From: Fratercula arctica
Taxonomy: Eukaryota; Chordata; Aves; Charadriiformes; Alcidae
Reading direction: 5' to 3'
Length of the DNA stretch: 64,000 nucleotides
NCBI GenBank assembly: GCA_947846985.1
Contig: CANTUZ010000001.1
Coordinates: 7,860,004 to 7,924,003, forward strand
Below, piece by piece: positions 60,455 through 64,000 of the stretch. A model generated the notes under the pieces. The model was given only the letters and a program-made list of their open reading frames with translations, was not told the origin of the DNA and made no database searches. Positions within the stretch are counted from its first letter, which is position 1; each line of letters begins with the position of its first letter. The translations under genes and the position numbers were made by a program.

Positions 60455-63400
60455 AATTCTTCACTCTCCAAGCGACTTTAGAGGATGCTCCAGGGAAAGA
60501 AAGTGAGGTTTGGTGGTGGTGGCAACTTTTTGTGCTGTGTCTTGATTTGTGTTTAGTGGTGCCTTCTGGAAAAATTCTGTGCAAGGGCGAGCTGTGGGTT
60601 GGTGATGTCTGTTGTTTGAAAATTGATTCTCTGTGGCCTGTGGAAGTTGCGGGGTCCTCTTGGAAGGATTTTCTTGTTAAAATGTTCTGGTTTCTACCTC
60701 CAGGTTTTATAAACTTTGTATTGCATTGTCTTGTGCAAAGAAAGGATGTGTTTATCCCCCTCCCCCCCGCCCCATGTAATGGATTTTGCCTACTTCTGTA
60801 AACAGTTTGGTTTCAAATATTGCATGAAGTTAATAAGGATATTTTAAATAGAGAACATAATGGGTGTGTGTGTGTTTGATTTATTAATAAGAGAAAGTAT
60901 GACCTGTTTTTCCTCTTTTGAACTTCAAATGTAATAGAAATCTTTAATAAATATGGAATAGCTCTTTAGCTTTCACAAACCTATAGATTTTTATTTAATG
61001 GCAAGGCAGTGTATTTTCAAATATGAACCACCCAGGGTCTAGGATGTGTGCAGATACCTGGACTGGAAATAATTACACAGGAGATAAGCCAGCACTGTGA
61101 AACAGAAATCACGGTGACACTCATATGATGCTTACTGTTAAAAAGCATTAACACCTTCTCCACTGATGCATGTTTTCATTTCTCCCTTAGAAGGCTTTAA
61201 GCTCGTTCAAAAGCTTTGTGTTATGTCAACATCAAATAATTTTCTCGTAATTTCACACTAAGAAAAAAAAAAAAAAAAAGCAGAATTTAATGCCGAAATA
61301 GGATTTTGAGAGATATGTTTGCTTACTGAAATAGTGTACAGCAGTGTTTAACTTGCCTTAGCCCCCATTGAACATGTGCACCCTCTCTAGAGATTGAATC
61401 AATTCTTTGATGGAAATGGTTTTAATATATTTTCACTGAACAGAAAAGCAATAAGGCAAAGGATTGTCAGATAGTGTAGCTGTACTTTATCTTATAGTCT
61501 TATGGTCTAAAGAAGTGATGCTCTGTTGACTGAAAGTGATTGCTGTATATAAAAAAGCTTCCTTTTTTTCTGCCTCAAATCTATTACCGAGTGGAAAAGG
61601 GAAGCTTTCTGAGATATTTTGGAGTGACCAAAATGTTGCATGTGACTACAGTGTGTTATACATTTTCTGTCATAATCAAAGCACATACAACTATTTGTGC
61701 CAGAGTAAAGCCAATGTTAAAATAATGTATAGAACATAGAACTAGACTTCGTTCTAATGATAATTGTAAAAAACTCTGAACATTTTCTTAGGCTCTGAAG
61801 ATTTTTGATTTGGAAAAAGCTTGAAGGAAAAAAGAAAAGGAAAAGGAAAGAAAGAGTTCCTCGGTTTTCAAAGGTATAGAATTTATAAAGAGAAAATGAA
61901 GGAGCAGTTAAAAAAAATTAAAAGAAATTTTAAAAATTAAAGGCCATTTCTAAGACTACATCAGTAACTAAGTTATAGATGCATTATAAAGTTATTTCAG
62001 TATTTTCAATGCCCCTGTAATCACATCCACTTGTGTTTGGATAATGTGAAATTGTTCAGGTGTGTGTACTTTCTTATATTTAATGTTGAAGTCTGCAGTG
62101 TAAACTTTCTTTACTGTACGTTCTTAATGCCAACCACCTCACTCTGTTTAGTTTCTTGCCTTCTGCCTATAATTAATCAACCTACCATCAATCAAAGTGA
62201 TGGGCTGTGCCTGGAGATGGGCTGATGTACTTGCGTTGGCAAATACTTGGTGGGTTTTGTGTTATAGAGTTGTGCGATAGTTTGTTTCTAATAAAAATCT
62301 CACTTTTTTTCTCTGTGCAAAGCAAGCATTGTGCGAGCTGTGGGGAAAAAGGAAAGAGTGCGTAATGTATACTTGTGTGTGTGTATATATATATAGTTGT
62401 ATGTACATACTCTTAGACAATCGTTTTATCAAATATATTCAATAGATGCGATACGGGGGAATATAATAGAGCTGCCTTTGGTAACTACCCTTACTTTGGG
62501 GATGCAGGCTGAAGTCAGTGATGTTTTTTGAGGACTATGTTGGTTGGGAAAACTGTCTTTCTTGCCAAAATAAGGAGCAGTAGTGAAATGGTTATATTTG
62601 CTAGCCTAAAAAACCACGGTAAATTTATTTGAAATTTCCAACTTATGTGTAAATGAAATAATAAATAAGTTAGTGACAGCCTCAAAGGTGGAGGGGTATT
62701 TTATTTTTTTTTTTTTTTTTAAATTCTGAGCAGCTTTTTCTTCTGCTTGACATTTTTGGGTGAGGCTACCTTCTTCAAGCACAAGAAAGACAAAACGCCT
62801 TGGAAAAACTGTTTCTTGATTAGTACTATAGTACCTAATTTAATGCACAGGTCCTTAATTCCTGGAGCGCGTACTAGAGAGCTGTTAGTAACGTACACTT
62901 TGTCATCTTGATCCTGATAAAAATGTTGATATTTATTGCTGAGGACTTGGCTCCGTGTTCTTGACCAGTTCCTTCTTCTTCAGTATGTCGGAGCAAAGAA
63001 TGGCACTCTGGTATCATCAATTTTTTAACTGTCTTAGAAATTCTAGCTTGCATGTTTGTGTTTGCTCACAGTTTTATGTTCAGTTGTGGGTAGAAAAATG
63101 CTCTCTGTATAGCCACACGGAACTTCATTTGGAATTAAAAAAAAAAACATTTTGAAAGTGAGTTGAGATCAAGTTTAGATGGAAATTTGATTCCAAGACC
63201 TAATTTGTTTTTTACTTCCAGTCCTTTTTTTGACTAACTTATTTACAGCCTGTTTCCTTAACTAAAAGAAAAAGAAAAAAAAAAAGAAAAAAGAAAAAAG
63301 AAAAGATAAAGAAGAAAAGTAATTTAATAGGCAAGTTTTATATGGCCCAGTTGCCTGGAAATATTTCTTGTTTCTTCGCAGCGCACCGTCTATCTCTCTC

Positions 63401-64000
63401 AGTGTTAGTATTATGGAGTCATATAACTTGTGTGATTCACTCAGTGATTTCCTATCTAAGGTCCGTGTTGTGCCAACTGGGAGAGATGGGAGTGAAATTT
63501 GGGGGGTGGGGGGCAGTGCAGAGACAAGGAGGTGACCTGACGTTTTCCATGGGTCATTCTAATTTTGGATGTGGTTTGTAACATTGGATCTACTTCCCTT
63601 GTTGGCACATATACACCGCTGGAACATATAATCTGCTGATTAATCAGATTAGAACTGTGTGATAACACGTGTAGCTGCAGGTGTGCAATGAACAGCTATT
63701 CTTTGTGCAGAAGGGAGGGAGGGACAGGAGTCTGTATTACCCTGATTATAGGTTGAAGAGGAAACAGCAGAGATTGAGCTGCGGTTTTAAGAAGTCCAAG
63801 GTATAAATTTTACTTCATGCAGTCTACATTAAAGAGGGCCTCCTCCAAACACCTTTCCAATGTGCGTAACTGCATGTTTTCAGATCCTAGAGCTCAATAT
63901 TGTTTGTTAAAGGGAAGGGAAGAGATAGAAGTGGATTCCCACCTTTGGCTGCTTCCCAGTTCAGAAGACAATAGTGGACTCCACTTTAATTCAGCTAACT
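60455..64000. other. AT-rich noncoding sequence
   Basis: Contains a short (gt)n at about 60862-60877, a (tg)n(ta)n tract at about 62372-62394, an A18 run near 61262-61279, a T-rich run at 62700-62720 and an AG-rich stretch at about 63265-63320. No gene, RNA gene or classified mobile element is seen. If the CpG-rich block is a first exon, this is its first intron. Confidence 0.45.

Noticed and set aside
59471..60801. Long open frames of 249, 223, 222, 185 and 154 codons over the GC-rich block on both strands
   Set aside because: They overlap one another in several frames, cross low-complexity GT and C runs, have no recognisable protein motif, and are expected from high GC content.
1..64000. 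CRISPR arrays, operons, tRNA or rRNA genes
   Set aside because: No regularly spaced repeats, no ribosome-binding-site-linked gene clusters, and no tRNA-like or rRNA-like sequence were noticed; the genome type makes the first two implausible.

Overview
The window looks like nuclear DNA from a bird. The evidence is a set of CR1 LINE copies ending in the avian signature (a 'ccttccaacc' block followed by short 'attctatg'-type repeats), one bird-type endogenous retrovirus LTR, an AT-rich background with many A/T homopolymers, and no compact bacterial-style genes. The species cannot be told from the sequence. Nearly all the long open frames are chance frames, frames over homopolymers, or decayed CR1 ORF2. 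|| Layout: 1-3.5 kb is AT-rich and unclassified. A decayed CR1 ORF2 fragment lies on the minus strand at about 3.5-4.05 kb. CR1 3' ends follow at about 7.8-8.2 (minus), 12.5-12.7 (plus) and 17.5-18.2 kb (plus). Older fragments lie at about 22.5, 24.2 and 36.8 kb. A solo LTR sits at about 29.55-30.14 kb. A perfect 188-bp inverted repeat follows at 30476-30893. More CR1 lies at 38.8 (minus), 43.66 (plus, gutted), 46.9-48.2 (minus, long and old) and 48.9-49.55 kb (plus, younger). A GC-rich but CpG-poor block lies at about 45.87-46.24 kb. A CpG-island-like block at about 59.88-60.45 kb has a G-run motif upstream and ends at a consensus splice donor. || Genes: no complete gene is visible. The best protein-coding evidence is a chain of splice-bounded open exons on the plus strand. 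The core pair is 53460-53592 and 55009-55148; they join in frame and have the codon use of a real gene. Phase-compatible but weaker candidates lie at 40141-40277, 51033-51104 and 55435-55484. I do not recognise the protein. If it is real, much of the right half of the window is intron of a plus-strand gene. A second, weaker group of exon-like segments is at 15609-15714, 16864-16911 and 35904-36110 (the last ends in a stop). || The two things most worth following up are the perfect inverted repeat and the unrecognised spliced gene at 51-55.5 kb.
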